Positions 1-8,246 of a stretch of DNA of 34,624 bases are shown in pieces. Within the stretch, counting starts at the first letter, position 1. The number at the start of each line of letters is the position of its first letter. This DNA is from Flavobacteriaceae bacterium (GTDB lineage Bacteria; Bacteroidota; Bacteroidia; Flavobacteriales; Flavobacteriaceae), in assembly GCA_002694465.1 (NCBI GenBank), contig NZMG01000051.1, positions 1 through 34,624 on the forward strand, written 5' to 3'. The notes beneath the pieces are model-generated. The model was not told the DNA's origin. It saw nothing but the letters and a program-made list of their open reading frames with translations, and searched no databases. Both the position numbers and the translations under genes were made by a program.

Positions 1-968
1 AGCATCGCCTGGGTTTTTGAAGAAGTATACCCCATAAAGTTTCGGTGTATGGTTTTATTTTGTTGTGCTTTATAGAGTGTATCTGTTGGTAATGCAAAAT
101 GATCCATGCCTATTTCCACGTACCCGGCCTCTAACAATAATTTTTTTCCGAGTTCGTACTGCGCTCGTTTTTCTTTAGCCGAAGGAAGGTTCTCTTCTTT
201 ATAACCACGCTGTCCGTTTCCTTTTATCCAAGGTACGTGGGCATAGCTGTAAAAGGCTATTCGTTCGGGGCGTAGTTCAATGGTTTTTTCAATGGTAAAT
301 TGAATATGCGCTGTTTTCTGAAAGGGTAGCCCAAAAATAATGTCATGACTTATAGAGGTATACCCTAATTCTCGAGCGGTTTCGGTGACATACTTTACAT
401 TTTCAAAAGGCTGAATTCTATGGATGGCTTTTTGAACCGTTTCATTATAATCTTGTACCCCATAGCTCACTCTTTTAAATCCAAAGTTCGCAAAGGTTTG
501 TAAATGCTCCTTTGTAGTATTGTTTGGATGCCCTTCAAAACTTAATTCAATATCAGGATGCTGTTTTGTTCTACGGAAAATCCCTTCCATTAAGAGCTGA
601 AGGTTTTCTGCCGAAAAGAAAGTGGGTGTTCCACCTCCTAAATGAAGTTCCTTCAAGATTGGCTTTTCAGCTAACAAATCGCAGTATAGTTGAAGCTCCT
701 TAATTAGAGATCGAATATATGGAATCTCTACGTCGTGATTTTTTGTAATTCGTTTGGTACAGCCACAAAAGGTGCACATACTTTCACAAAATGGAAGATG
801 AATATAGAGGCTTATGCCTTCCGTATCATTGCTTTCAGAAAAACTCTTGAAAATACTTTCCTTCCACGATTTTAATGAAAAAGTCATATCGTCCCAATAT
901 GGAACTGTAGGATAACTCGTGTATCGAGGTCCTGGAATATTGTATTTTTCTATGAGGTTTTGTGGCAT
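1..968 (-). CDS. hemN: Oxygen-independent coproporphyrinogen III dehydrogenase (radical SAM), 3' part cut by window edge
   Basis: Radical SAM enzyme that oxidatively decarboxylates coproporphyrinogen III to protoporphyrinogen IX in haem synthesis, in the cytosol. I translated it directly from the minus strand: it starts at the ATG at 968-966 and runs open through the window edge, giving about 322 residues of a family of roughly 450. The N terminus MPQNLIEKYN is followed by the diagnostic YIHLPFC stretch and the iron-sulfur motif CxxxCxxCxC (Cys61, 65, 68, 70), then a GGGTPTF SAM-binding motif near residues 111-117. The CxC ending of the cluster motif is typical of HemN proper rather than of HemW-like proteins. 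It is divergent from trxB across a 182-base gap. The C-terminal domain lies outside the window. Confidence 0.93.
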   Translation of the reverse strand, partial: MPQNLIEKYNIPGPRYTSYPTVPYWDDMTFSLKSWKESIFKSFSESNDTEGISLYIHLPFCESMCTFCGCTKRITKNHDVEIPYIRSLIKELQLYCDLLAEKPILKELHLGGGTPTFFSAENLQLLMEGIFRRTKQHPDIELSFEGHPNNTTKEHLQTFANFGFKRVSYGVQDYNETVQKAIHRIQPFENVKYVTETARELGYTSISHDIIFGLPFQKTAHIQFTIEKTIELRPERIAFYSYAHVPWIKGNGQRGYKEENLPSAKEKRAQYELGKKLLLEAGYVEIGMDHFALPTDTLYKAQQNKTIHRNFMGYTSSKTQAM

Positions 969-1150
969 TTTTATAAAATCGATTAATAGGAGTAAAAATA
1001 CCTTTGTCAGGTTATTTAAAATATGATTTATATCAGTTTTGAAGCATAAACTTATATGATGTGTTGATAACAATTCTTAATAACTTTTACTGTAAGTTTT
1101 AAACTAAAGTTGCTACTTTTATAACCTCATAAAATTGAAGATTTTAAATT

Positions 1151-2119
1151 ATGTCAGATACAATCGAAAGAATAAAATGCTTAATTATTGGATCGGGTCC
1201 AGCTGGGTACACGGCTGCTATTTATGCGGCTAGAGCCGACCTAAAACCTGTTATGTATACTGGGTTAGAGCCAGGAGGACAATTAACCACTACTACCGAA
1301 GTGGATAACTTCCCTGGATATCCAGAAGGAATAGACGGCCCTACCATGATGGTGCAATTACAACAACAAGCGGAGCGTTTTGGAACTGAAGTGCGAATTG
1401 GTATGGTAACCGCTGTAGATTTTAGTGATGAAGTAGGAGGTATCCATAAAGTGACTGTGGATAATAAAACCCAAATTGAAGCTGAAACAGTGATTATTTC
1501 AACTGGGGCCACTGCTAAATATCTTGGAATCCCAAGTGAACAACGCTTACGTGGTGGGGGAGTCTCTGCCTGTGCCGTTTGTGACGGATTTTTCTATAAA
1601 GGTCAAGATGTAGCCATTGTAGGAGCAGGAGACACGGCTGCAGAAGAAGCTACCTACCTTGCCAATATTTGTAACAAAGTAACCATGTTGGTGCGTAAGG
1701 ATTATATGAAAGCATCAAAGGCGATGCAACATCGTGTAAATGCTACAAAAAATCTTGAAGTGCGTTACAATACTGAGGTGGATGAAGTTCTTGGAGATAT
1801 GGTTGTGGAAGGACTTCGAATGGTGAATAACCAAACCGGTGAAAAAGAAGAAATTGCCATTACGGGTCTTTTTATTGCCATTGGTCATAAACCCAATACC
1901 GATATTTTTAAAGGACAAATCGATATGGACGATACGGGCTATATCATTACCAAAGGAAAAAGTACCAAAACCAATAAGCCTGGGGTTTTTGCCAGTGGCG
2001 ATGTACAAGATAAAGAATACCGTCAGGCTGTGACTGCGGCAGGAACAGGGTGTATGGCGGCTTTAGATGCCGAGCGGTACTTAGCGGCTGTAGAGAGCAA
2101 AGAAGAAGTAGAAGCTTAA
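1151..2119 (+). CDS. trxB: Thioredoxin-disulfide reductase
   Basis: FAD- and NADPH-dependent enzyme that reduces thioredoxin in the cytosol. The 322-residue length is normal for the low-molecular-weight bacterial class. Visible motifs are the FAD-binding GSGPAG at residues 14-19, the redox-active CAVC at 141-144 followed by DG, the NADPH-binding GAGDTA at 158-163, and the C-terminal FAD motif (ASGDVQD) near residue 280. The ATG at 1151 is used because the homologous start is immediately before the first beta strand. It is monocistronic: divergent from hemN and ended by a strong hairpin at 2134-2165. No feature is missing. Confidence 0.97.
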   Translation: MSDTIERIKCLIIGSGPAGYTAAIYAARADLKPVMYTGLEPGGQLTTTTEVDNFPGYPEGIDGPTMMVQLQQQAERFGTEVRIGMVTAVDFSDEVGGIHKVTVDNKTQIEAETVIISTGATAKYLGIPSEQRLRGGGVSACAVCDGFFYKGQDVAIVGAGDTAAEEATYLANICNKVTMLVRKDYMKASKAMQHRVNATKNLEVRYNTEVDEVLGDMVVEGLRMVNNQTGEKEEIAITGLFIAIGHKPNTDIFKGQIDMDDTGYIITKGKSTKTNKPGVFASGDVQDKEYRQAVTAAGTGCMAALDAERYLAAVESKEEVEA

Positions 2120-2133
2120 AAATAGAAGCTGAT

Positions 2134-2165
2134 AAAAAAGCCCGAAGATAACTTCGGGCTTTTTT
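2134..2165. terminator. Bidirectional intrinsic terminator between trxB and the convergent NTF2-like gene
   Basis: A 14-bp perfect stem (arms 2134-2147 and 2152-2165) with core GCCCGAAG/CTTCGGGC and a four-base ATAA loop. A-tracts and T-tracts flank it on both sides, so it can end transcription of trxB on the plus strand and of the 2170-2655 gene on the minus strand. Confidence 0.9.
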
Positions 2166-2169
2166 TTTG

Positions 2170-2655
2170 TTAGTGATGGTTATAACTTAACACTCGAATT
2201 AATTTCCATTGGTCGTTTTCCAATTTCCATAAGTGCGTGAATAAGGCTGTACTTCCTGCCTGTTCAGGAGCTCCATTTCTTTTTTCAAAAAAGCGATGTG
2301 TCCCTTTTTGTAGCGCAGCATATAATTTTCCATTATTGTAAAGGGGAAATACCTCCAAAGTCCCTGCTACTAATTCTCTACGAGACTTCGTTTCGTTATT
2401 TGGATTACAAATGCCTTCTTTCATAATATTTAAAAAATCCTGCTTGCTTTCAATGATCCCACTTTGATCGTGGTAAAATTCGAAATCTTCTGAAGTGAGT
2501 GCCTCTAAATACTGTCCTTCACAATAATTGAACGCTCTATCAAACAACAAACTGTCTTTTGCTTTTAAGGTTTGAAAGAGTTCAGAATTTGTGTCAACTT
2601 GCGCGTACGCTACACTGAATACTACACTGAAAATATAAAGTATACTGGTTTTCAT
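2170..2655 (-). CDS. Secreted NTF2-like (DUF4440/SnoaL-type) protein
   Basis: A 161-residue protein with a Sec signal peptide at residues 1-19 (MKTSILYIFSVVFSVAYAQ, cleavage near AYA-Q). The mature part follows the cystatin-like NTF2 fold pattern of DUF4440: an N-terminal helix with a short acidic stretch, then a DFEFYHDQSG segment, a central helix, and a C-terminal strand ending in a WKLIRVLSYNHH tail. Such proteins are often called nuclear transport factor 2 family proteins; they bind small molecules or act as orphan domains, and no catalytic residue can be assigned here. It is probably periplasmic. It converges on trxB and shares its terminator; the DUF2807 operon lies upstream with its own hairpin between. 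Confidence 0.75.
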   Translation of the reverse strand: MKTSILYIFSVVFSVAYAQVDTNSELFQTLKAKDSLLFDRAFNYCEGQYLEALTSEDFEFYHDQSGIIESKQDFLNIMKEGICNPNNETKSRRELVAGTLEVFPLYNNGKLYAALQKGTHRFFEKRNGAPEQAGSTALFTHLWKLENDQWKLIRVLSYNHH

Positions 2656-2670
2656 ATTGCTAATAAAAGT

Positions 2671-2704
2671 AAGCCCGAAGCGCTATGGACTTCACTTCGG
2701 GCTT
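2671..2704 (-). terminator. Probable terminator of the PspC/DUF2807 operon
   Basis: Perfect 10-bp inverted repeat (2671-2680 and 2695-2704) with the same AAGCCCGAAG arm sequence as the trxB terminator 0.5 kb away, here with a 14-base loop. On the minus strand it follows the DUF2807 stop by about 24 bases and is followed by a T-rich run. The long loop and imperfect T-tract make it weaker than the trxB hairpin. Confidence 0.6.
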
Positions 2705-2727
2705 GGGTTGGTTAGGGTTTATTAAAA

Positions 2728-3447
2728 TTACATTTTACGTACATTTCCTGAGGTTCCGTCTTTTACCGAAACATCTGATGGATTTCCATAATACTTTATG
2801 TCTCCACCGCTGGAAGCTTTTCCTTCCATTTGTTCTTTTACATTCACCGCGATATCTGCACCACTACTAGCACTAGCCTTACAGCTAATTACTTCTAGTT
2901 CGCGTGCTTTTATATCACTTCCGCTTGAAGCATTTGCGATAAGTCGGGTGGCTTTTCCAGATATTTTTAAATCGGAACCACTACTAGAACTAGCATATAC
3001 TTCTTTGGAAAGAATCTCAACTTCTAAATCGGCGCCGCTACTACTTTCCAATGAAAGTGTTTCACTTTTAATAACCGAATTACCTATAACATCTGCACCG
3101 CTTGAAGCTTCTATGCTCTCTAAAGCAACATAGGTAACATGTGCCTTTTGAGACTTAGATCTTCCTATACTTTTTTTGGTGGTGATTTTAAGAACACCAT
3201 TTTCAACATAGGCCTCAATGTTATCCATTAAATTCTCATCGGCTTCAATTACTACTTTGTTTTCGGAGCCTTGTGTTAAAAAGACATCCATTCCTGCACT
3301 TCCTCTTACACCGGTAAAATCTCCTACCTCTCTGGTTTCGGTGGTTACGTTTCCGTTACCATTTATTTCACCTAAGTTGATATCAAAATGACAACTTGTG
3401 GCTATAATTCCTATGAAGGCTACAATTAAAATTTTGATTGTTTTCAT
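2728..3447 (-). CDS. DUF2807 (GIN-domain, beta-helix) lipoprotein
   Basis: A 239-residue protein starting at the ATG at 3447 (MKTIKILIVA). A longer frame to 3477 would overlap the upstream gene and put ten charged residues before the signal, so the shorter start is preferred. Residues 1-18 are a lipoprotein signal ending in the lipobox IATSC (Cys19). The rest matches the DUF2807 putative auto-transporter adhesin head family: about six repeats carrying SSGAD, SSGSD or SSGGD roughly every 20 residues, which fits a right-handed parallel beta-helix. It is the last gene of the operon with PspC, PadR and DUF4870, a gene order common in flavobacteria. The function is unknown; an envelope role is inferred from the signal and context. 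Confidence 0.85.
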   Translation of the reverse strand: MKTIKILIVAFIGIIATSCHFDINLGEINGNGNVTTETREVGDFTGVRGSAGMDVFLTQGSENKVVIEADENLMDNIEAYVENGVLKITTKKSIGRSKSQKAHVTYVALESIEASSGADVIGNSVIKSETLSLESSSGADLEVEILSKEVYASSSSGSDLKISGKATRLIANASSGSDIKARELEVISCKASASSGADIAVNVKEQMEGKASSGGDIKYYGNPSDVSVKDGTSGNVRKM

Positions 3448-3469
3448 GGTTTTATTTTTGATTGATAAT

Positions 3470-5191
3470 TTATTCAATGGTATCTAGTACAATTGTATTA
3501 CTAATACTATCCTTTTTCTTTACTGGATTAAAGTCGTTTTCAACCTCTTTTTCCCAAGATTCTTTATTCCCGTTATGTTTCTTTTCAACATCTTTTTCCC
3601 AGGATTCTTTTTCTTCTATAGGACAATCTATACAACGTGTTTTTCCATCTTCGATGATGAGATATTTTTCCTCATCCCCATTGTTAAGAATGTCTCTATA
3701 GTTGTAATCATTTCTATGAAAGGAATAGGTGTTGTCATCTGCATAAAGAATAGTTCCAACGGGTAAATACACCACTACTTCAACTTCTTGATCACGGTAT
3801 TTGTTTTCGAAATCCGTAGTTAAAAAGGCATCAAGCGTAAGTGTGTTTCCTGAAAGATTGTAGTTGTAATGAATAGCTTCGGCCTTCCTTTTGGCAATAA
3901 GATAATCTGGGCCTTCGGCTTGCTTTTCAATCACAATTCTTCCCACAGAATCATTTGTAGAGCGAACAATAAGACGAATATCGGTCGAGTAAATAATCTT
4001 TTCGTCATTTTCGTTATACTCAATTTTTAATCCGCCTCTTCGTCTTGCATCATATTCGTACTTTTCGTTAGAATACATGGCAATATTTAACGTATCACCG
4101 CTGCGAACAGGTAAGGTTTCTTCAATGATGAATTCTCCCGTATAAGCTGTTTCGGTAGCTTGACGAATCCCTAATATCCCCAATCCAATAATGGAAGCCA
4201 ACCAAAGTACAAACAATGTAATTTTTGCTGGTAGTCCAATCGATTTCAGGTTATTGATGAGCATCTTTAACCCTAAGATAAAGAGGACAAAGAAAGGAAT
4301 TCCAACTGCGAAAAAGAATAAAATTGAAATTAACCATAAGGGAGCATTAGTTATATCAACTAAATGATACAAATCCATTAACTCTCCATGACCCCACATT
4401 CCAAAACTTCCTGCAGTAAATAACCCAATAAGAAGTCCAACAAGAGTACTAAGTGAAACAATAATTACAATGATCCCTATAAACTTGACAAATATTTTAA
4501 AGAGTGTTAGAAAGATACTACCAAGCGTGTCGAAAAAAGTAGCGCTGCTATTTTTCACTTTTTGCCCGTATTTGTCATAGTCGGCGTTTTTTACTTTATC
4601 GGCGACAGTTTCATATCCTTCTTTAAACTTTTTTTCAATATTCGAGATATTTATGGGTTCGCCCGTCATTTTCAACTTATCTGAAGTACTTTCCGCAGCA
4701 GGCACCAATATCCAGAAAAGGATATAGATAAATATAAAGGTTCCGCTAGAGAAAAGGGTTAATAATATCCAGATAAGACGTACCCAAACAGCATCTATTC
4801 CTAAATAATGGCTTAATCCAGAAGACACACCAGAGATAAATTTGTTATCGATATCTCTAAATAGTTGCTTGTGCGATGACCTTGACTTTTTTGAAGCTCT
4901 TGGAGGAGCATCTTCAAAAATATCCTCGTCCACTGCATAGTCTTCGGGTTGTCCCATTACAGCAATGACTTCGTCTAGCTCCTTTAGGGTGACCACTTGA
5001 GTGCTCGTTTTCAGTTTTTCTGAAAATAGTTCGGCTATTCGTGCTTCGATATCTTTTATAATCTCGTCGCTGCCTTGCGGATCGCTCAACGATTTTTTAA
5101 TGGCGACCAAATAGCGTTGTAATTTTCCGTAGGCATCTTCATCGATGTGGAAAAAAGTACCTGCTAAATTTATGTTTACTGTCTTGTTCAT
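3470..5191 (-). CDS. PspC-domain membrane protein with long C-terminal extension
   Basis: A 573-residue membrane protein. Residues 1-95 form a soluble N-terminal domain with several acidic helices. A PspC domain lies at about 110-170 (start of domain FRDIDNKFISGVSSGLSHYLGID, followed by a hydrophobic segment rich in Ile/Leu/Phe). Further membrane segments are visible near 225-265, 280-315 and 325-345. The remainder is a beta-rich soluble region and a highly charged tail. The tail contains two near copies of KESWEK-VE (encoded around 3541-3612), a recent-looking internal duplication. PspC proteins act in the phage-shock envelope-stress response in proteobacteria; the role here is inferred. The start overlaps the stop of the PadR gene by four bases (ATGA), so translation is probably coupled. 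Confidence 0.88.
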   Translation of the reverse strand: MNKTVNINLAGTFFHIDEDAYGKLQRYLVAIKKSLSDPQGSDEIIKDIEARIAELFSEKLKTSTQVVTLKELDEVIAVMGQPEDYAVDEDIFEDAPPRASKKSRSSHKQLFRDIDNKFISGVSSGLSHYLGIDAVWVRLIWILLTLFSSGTFIFIYILFWILVPAAESTSDKLKMTGEPINISNIEKKFKEGYETVADKVKNADYDKYGQKVKNSSATFFDTLGSIFLTLFKIFVKFIGIIVIIVSLSTLVGLLIGLFTAGSFGMWGHGELMDLYHLVDITNAPLWLISILFFFAVGIPFFVLFILGLKMLINNLKSIGLPAKITLFVLWLASIIGLGILGIRQATETAYTGEFIIEETLPVRSGDTLNIAMYSNEKYEYDARRRGGLKIEYNENDEKIIYSTDIRLIVRSTNDSVGRIVIEKQAEGPDYLIAKRKAEAIHYNYNLSGNTLTLDAFLTTDFENKYRDQEVEVVVYLPVGTILYADDNTYSFHRNDYNYRDILNNGDEEKYLIIEDGKTRCIDCPIEEKESWEKDVEKKHNGNKESWEKEVENDFNPVKKKDSISNTIVLDTIE

Positions 5192-5526
5192 TTCGTAGTT
5201 TTTTCGCTGGTTACTCTATTAACCGCCTCTTGCAATTCGCTCCAGGTGGTGTTTAATTCTTTTAAAAATAATTTTCCTGTCTCCGTAAGTCCGTAATACT
5301 TACGTGGTGGTCCGCTGGTAGATTCTTCCCAGCGATAGCTTAATAACCCTGCATTTTTTAAGCGGGTTAAAAGGGGGTACACAGTGCCCTCAACAACCAG
5401 CAATTTGCCTTCCTTGAGAGATTCTAGGATGTCACTTGTATACGCCTCGCCATCTTTTAGGATGGAAAGGATACAAAACTCCAAGACCCCTTTTCGCATT
5501 TGTGCTTTTGTGTTTTCGATTTTCAT
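5188..5526 (-). CDS. PadR-family transcriptional regulator
   Basis: A 112-residue winged-helix regulator of the short PadR class. It shows the family pattern: RKGVLEFCILSIL at residues 12-24, then a recognition region around LLVVEGTVYPLLTRLKNAGLL (residues 42-62), a wing with SGPPRKYYGLTETG, and a C-terminal dimer helix. It is encoded with PspC and DUF2807 proteins and is presumed to regulate that operon, as usual for this arrangement. It overlaps the gene before (5523-5526) and the gene after (5188-5191) by four bases each, which supports one transcript with coupled translation. No ligand is predicted. Confidence 0.9.
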   Translation of the reverse strand: MKIENTKAQMRKGVLEFCILSILKDGEAYTSDILESLKEGKLLVVEGTVYPLLTRLKNAGLLSYRWEESTSGPPRKYYGLTETGKLFLKELNTTWSELQEAVNRVTSEKTTK

Positions 5527-5714
5527 ACTTTCTTTTCATTTAATTGAGACAACAATTCGTCTCTCGTAATAAGGTAATGAGGGTTGAGTTGTTGCAAGTT
5601 TGCATCGCAAACTTTTTGCTCAAATTGGGAGGAATCTTCTGCCACTTGCGGAAGCTCTCCGGCGTGTAGTATGTTTAGTACCAACGCTGATAAAATACTA
5701 ACTAACGTGCTCAT
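5523..5714 (-). CDS. Small hypothetical protein upstream of PadR
   Basis: A 63-residue ORF, MSTLVSILSALVLNI at the N terminus, then an acidic and polar tail. The first 16 residues are hydrophobic and could be a membrane anchor or weak signal. The stop overlaps the PadR start by four bases (ATGA), and it lies between DUF4870 and PadR in the operon. No family was recognised. The conserved overlap and position argue that it is expressed, but its function cannot be stated. Confidence 0.6.
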   Translation of the reverse strand: MSTLVSILSALVLNILHAGELPQVAEDSSQFEQKVCDANLQQLNPHYLITRDELLSQLNEKKV

Positions 5715-5787
5715 TTTTTGATTGATTAACTCGCAAAGCGAGGGTTAAACTTTTCAGTTTTTGATGAATTTTGATGTTGTTTTTCAT
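5698..5787 (-). CDS. Possible 29-residue mini-ORF linking DUF4870 to the small gene
   Basis: On the minus strand an ATG at 5787-5785 overlaps the TGA stop of the DUF4870 gene (ATGA), and the frame runs 29 codons to a TAG at 5698-5700. It overlaps the first 17 bases of the 63-residue ORF in another frame. The predicted peptide is basic and polar, without a known domain. It could be a coupling or leader peptide, or chance; nothing beyond the ATGA overlap supports it. Confidence 0.25.
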   Translation of the reverse strand: MKNNIKIHQKLKSLTLALRVNQSKNEHVS

Positions 5788-6323
5788 AAAACGTCTCCTG
5801 TTTTATTTTCAAGATTGGTTTCATTTTCTATTTCTGAAGTTGTTTCTGAAATAGAATCTGCTTTTTTGATGAATGATATGCTTAAAGGATATTGATATAA
5901 GAGCCCTCTGTTGGCATGAACGGTAGCTGTAATAACGGCGTACAATTCGAAAACAAAAAGGCCTAAGAGAAATATAACAGCTACAAAAAAGAGAATTAAA
6001 TATCCCGAAAGATTTTTAATCTCACTAAAGGTAACCTCGTGTGCGTGATGATCAATAACGTCCACTAAGGAAACAAAGTCTGATGCAAATGCTACAAAAA
6101 AGGGCAGACAAATAAGACCAATTACAATACTATAGAGTAAAATACTTAACTGAAAGTTAATGGCTTGTCTCCCGTGTTCGTTTACAAATTCTTTTTCTTT
6201 ATTGGTACTCCATAATATTAGTGGAAGTATAAAATTTCCAAATGGAAAAAAGAACTTTGCAAAGGTCGATAGGTGTATCGCTGCTGCAATATTTTTGTGA
6301 TTTTCTGTAGGGTTAGTTTCCAT
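5784..6323 (-). CDS. DUF4870 membrane protein
   Basis: A 179-residue inner-membrane protein. The DUF4870 signature is clear: an amphipathic N terminus, an AAAIHLSTFAKFFFPFGNFILPLILW stretch (residues 13-38), the conserved EFVNEHGRQAINFQLS motif after it, then two more long hydrophobic segments (about 60-85 and 108-135). The C-terminal 40 residues are charged. The function is unknown. It is the promoter-proximal gene of the PadR/PspC operon: a TATATTTG element lies at 6343-6350, and the downstream genes follow within 70 bases or overlap. Confidence 0.87.
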   Translation of the reverse strand: METNPTENHKNIAAAIHLSTFAKFFFPFGNFILPLILWSTNKEKEFVNEHGRQAINFQLSILLYSIVIGLICLPFFVAFASDFVSLVDVIDHHAHEVTFSEIKNLSGYLILFFVAVIFLLGLFVFELYAVITATVHANRGLLYQYPLSISFIKKADSISETTSEIENETNLENKTGDVL

Positions 6324-6342
6324 TACTTATTATTTTCTTATG

Positions 6343-6350
6343 CAAATATA
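6343..6350 (-). promoter_or_regulatory. Candidate -7 element for the DUF4870-PadR-PspC operon
   Basis: On the minus strand it reads TATATTTG, a perfect match to the Bacteroidota -7 motif TAnnTTTG, 19 bases before the DUF4870 start. No convincing TTG is present 17-23 bases further upstream, so this rests on the -7 motif only. Confidence 0.45.
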
Positions 6351-6456
6351 TGTCTTATGGATGGTATTATGTTACGCATAGTACTAATATTTAACATAAA
6401 ATTAACAAATTAATATATTAAAAGAAATGAATATCTTCGTAGGAAAATAGTTGAAT

Positions 6457-6912
6457 ATGCAACTCACCCCTAGAAAAATCAACCTCTTTACCCTAATTAA
6501 ATTACCCTCTTGTTATTTCACTGGAGTTCGGGTAAAATCGATTTCAGAAAATACTTGTACCACCACCGTGAAGCATCGTTGGATCAATCAAAATCCTTTT
6601 AAGTCTATGTTTTGGGCTGTACAAGGCATGGCGGCCGAGCTAAGCACAGGTGCTCTGGTGATGGGATATATAAAAGAAAACAAAAAGCCTATTTCTATGT
6701 TAGTGGCTAATAATAAGGCTACATTTTCTAAAAAAGCAACCGGGAGAATTACATTTACGTGTAACGATGGCCTAGCTATTAAAGAGGCTATTGATAAAAC
6801 TATAGCAACGGGTGAGGGGCAAACGTGCTGGATGAGTAGCGAAGGAAAAAATAAAGAGGGAGATGTAGTATCTCAGTTTCAGTTCGAATGGACTGTAAAA
6901 CTGCGTACTTAA
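6457..6912 (+). CDS. DUF4442 hot-dog-fold protein (possible acyl-CoA thioesterase)
   Basis: A 151-residue protein of the DUF4442 family, a YiiD-like hot-dog thioesterase relative. The family block is seen as KHRWINQNPFKSMFWAVQG near residues 40-58, followed by AAELSTGALVM (helix of the hot-dog fold) and a central strand pair around the KATFSKKATGRITFTC segment. A TTG at 6451 is in frame, but the ATG at 6457 is preferred because it is preceded by AGGAAA at a workable distance. No catalytic residue can be fixed by eye. It lies between the divergent DUF4870 operon and a small ORF and appears to be transcribed alone. Confidence 0.75.
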   Translation: MQLTPRKINLFTLIKLPSCYFTGVRVKSISENTCTTTVKHRWINQNPFKSMFWAVQGMAAELSTGALVMGYIKENKKPISMLVANNKATFSKKATGRITFTCNDGLAIKEAIDKTIATGEGQTCWMSSEGKNKEGDVVSQFQFEWTVKLRT

Positions 6913-7049
6913 CATTTTTTTAGGAAAACTTTAATTGCTAAAATCTCTTCCAGATGAAATTTATATTCGTTTTTTCGTTATATTTATATCACAAATCTTA
7001 TAAATCTTTGCTTATTGACAAACACTACGTAACCTAACTCTAATTACCT

Positions 7050-7247
7050 ATGGCTAGAGCAATGTTCGATTACACAAAAGCTGTGCTTAAAAAAGTAAGT
7101 TTTGACGCTAATCTATTTTGCAAAGAGTTGAAAAAAGCACTACAAAGGCTTCTTCCCCACGAAATTGAAGAACTTAAAATTTGGGTTAATTCCCTTATAG
7201 TGCAAAATCCTCAATTAAATCAATGTCTAATCATTTTAAATGAATAA
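7050..7247 (+). CDS. Small conserved-looking hypothetical protein, 65 aa
   Basis: A 65-residue, mostly helical cytosolic protein (MARAMFDYTKAVLKKVSFD at the N terminus; no signal or membrane segment). The central LFCKELKKALQRLLPHEIEELKIWV segment is amphipathic. It is followed immediately by a good intrinsic terminator, so it is likely a free-standing transcribed gene and not a chance frame. No family name was recognised. Confidence 0.65.
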   Translation: MARAMFDYTKAVLKKVSFDANLFCKELKKALQRLLPHEIEELKIWVNSLIVQNPQLNQCLIILNE

Positions 7248-7277
7248 AAAAAGCCTCCAGAAATGGGGGCTTTTTTA
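7247..7277 (+). terminator. Intrinsic terminator after the 65-aa gene
   Basis: An A-tract, then GCCTCC (7253-7258), a six-base AGAAAT loop, GGGGGC (7265-7270) and a six-T run. The adjoining A and T tracts extend the pairing to about 12 bp with one G-T wobble. It may also serve the convergent oxyR gene. Confidence 0.8.
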
Positions 7278-7297
7278 GTTTTTATAAAAATATTGAT

Positions 7298-8230
7298 TTA
7301 GACAGGGCTTATTATTTTTACATCCTGAAACTTGATTGCTCCTCTTACCACTCCAGAAATTATTTGATACATGGCATCAATAATTTGAAGTTTTAATTCA
7401 CTTTTTGGATAAATAATGCTTACTTCTCTTGCTGGTGGCGGCTCTTTAAAGTACCGCAAATGTTTATGTTGTTTCTCATTTAAATCAAGGGTATGTAAAT
7501 AGGGTAGTAGCGTCATTCCTAAACCCTCATGTGTTAATTTTATAAGGGTTTCAAAACTTCCACTTTCCAATTGAAAAGTTTCATTATGAGACATTTTTGA
7601 AGACCTACACAAGTTAATCACACCGTCCCTAAAGCAATGACCGTCTTCTAGCAGTAATATATCATCAATGTCAAGATCGGAAACTTCAATAATTTTTTTC
7701 TGTGATAGTCTATGACTCTCAGGAATATATCCTACAAAGGGCTCATAATACAAGGCTCGCTCCTTAATTTTTTCTTGCTGAAGTGGCGTAGCGGCAATGG
7801 CTGCGTCCAGATGCCCATCAAGCATTTTGTGAATGATTTCCTCAGTGGAGAGTTCTTCTATTTTTAAATGAACTTTTGGATATTTTGAAGTAAAATTTTT
7901 AAGAAACATAGGCAACAACGTAGGCATAACCGTTGGGATGATGCCTAATCGGAAATCACCCCCAATAAACCCTTTTTCTTGATCTACCACATCTTGCATA
8001 CGCTCAGACTCGTTTACAATATTTTTCGCCTGACTCACAATTTTCTTCCCAACGGTAGTTAGCTCGATAGGTTTTTTGCTTCTGTCAAAAATGAGAATAT
8101 CCAACTCTTCTTCCAGCTTTTGAATTTGCATACTAAGCGTAGGTTGGGTGACAAATGTTTTCTCGGCAGCCTTCGTAAAATTTTGATGCTCTGCCACTGC
8201 CAACACATATTTTAATTGGGTAATGGTCAT
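7298..8230 (-). CDS. oxyR: Peroxide-sensing LysR-type activator OxyR
   Basis: A 310-residue LysR-type regulator. The N-terminal winged HTH (about residues 1-60: ITQLKYVLAVAEHQNFTKAA, then QPTLSMQIQKLEEEL) is followed by a periplasmic-binding-like sensor domain. The redox pair is intact: EDGHCFRDG places Cys199, and nine residues on is Cys208, the same numbering as the E. coli OxyR disulfide, with the SGSFETLIKLTHEGLGMTLLP segment after it. It should therefore form a peroxide-driven disulfide and activate antioxidant genes. It converges on the 65-aa gene. A perfect 11-bp inverted repeat and a -7 element lie upstream, which suggests autoregulation. Confidence 0.93.
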   Translation of the reverse strand: MTITQLKYVLAVAEHQNFTKAAEKTFVTQPTLSMQIQKLEEELDILIFDRSKKPIELTTVGKKIVSQAKNIVNESERMQDVVDQEKGFIGGDFRLGIIPTVMPTLLPMFLKNFTSKYPKVHLKIEELSTEEIIHKMLDGHLDAAIAATPLQQEKIKERALYYEPFVGYIPESHRLSQKKIIEVSDLDIDDILLLEDGHCFRDGVINLCRSSKMSHNETFQLESGSFETLIKLTHEGLGMTLLPYLHTLDLNEKQHKHLRYFKEPPPAREVSIIYPKSELKLQIIDAMYQIISGVVRGAIKFQDVKIISPV

Positions 8231-8246
8231 AGAAAGATTGTTTTCT

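Noticed and set aside
1064..1121. trxB promoter with TTG and TACTTTTA or TAACTTTT
   Set aside because: The spacing is outside the expected range and the -7 match is imperfect, so it was not called.
3448..3477. Longer DUF2807 start
   Set aside because: It would overlap the PspC gene and mask the lipoprotein signal.
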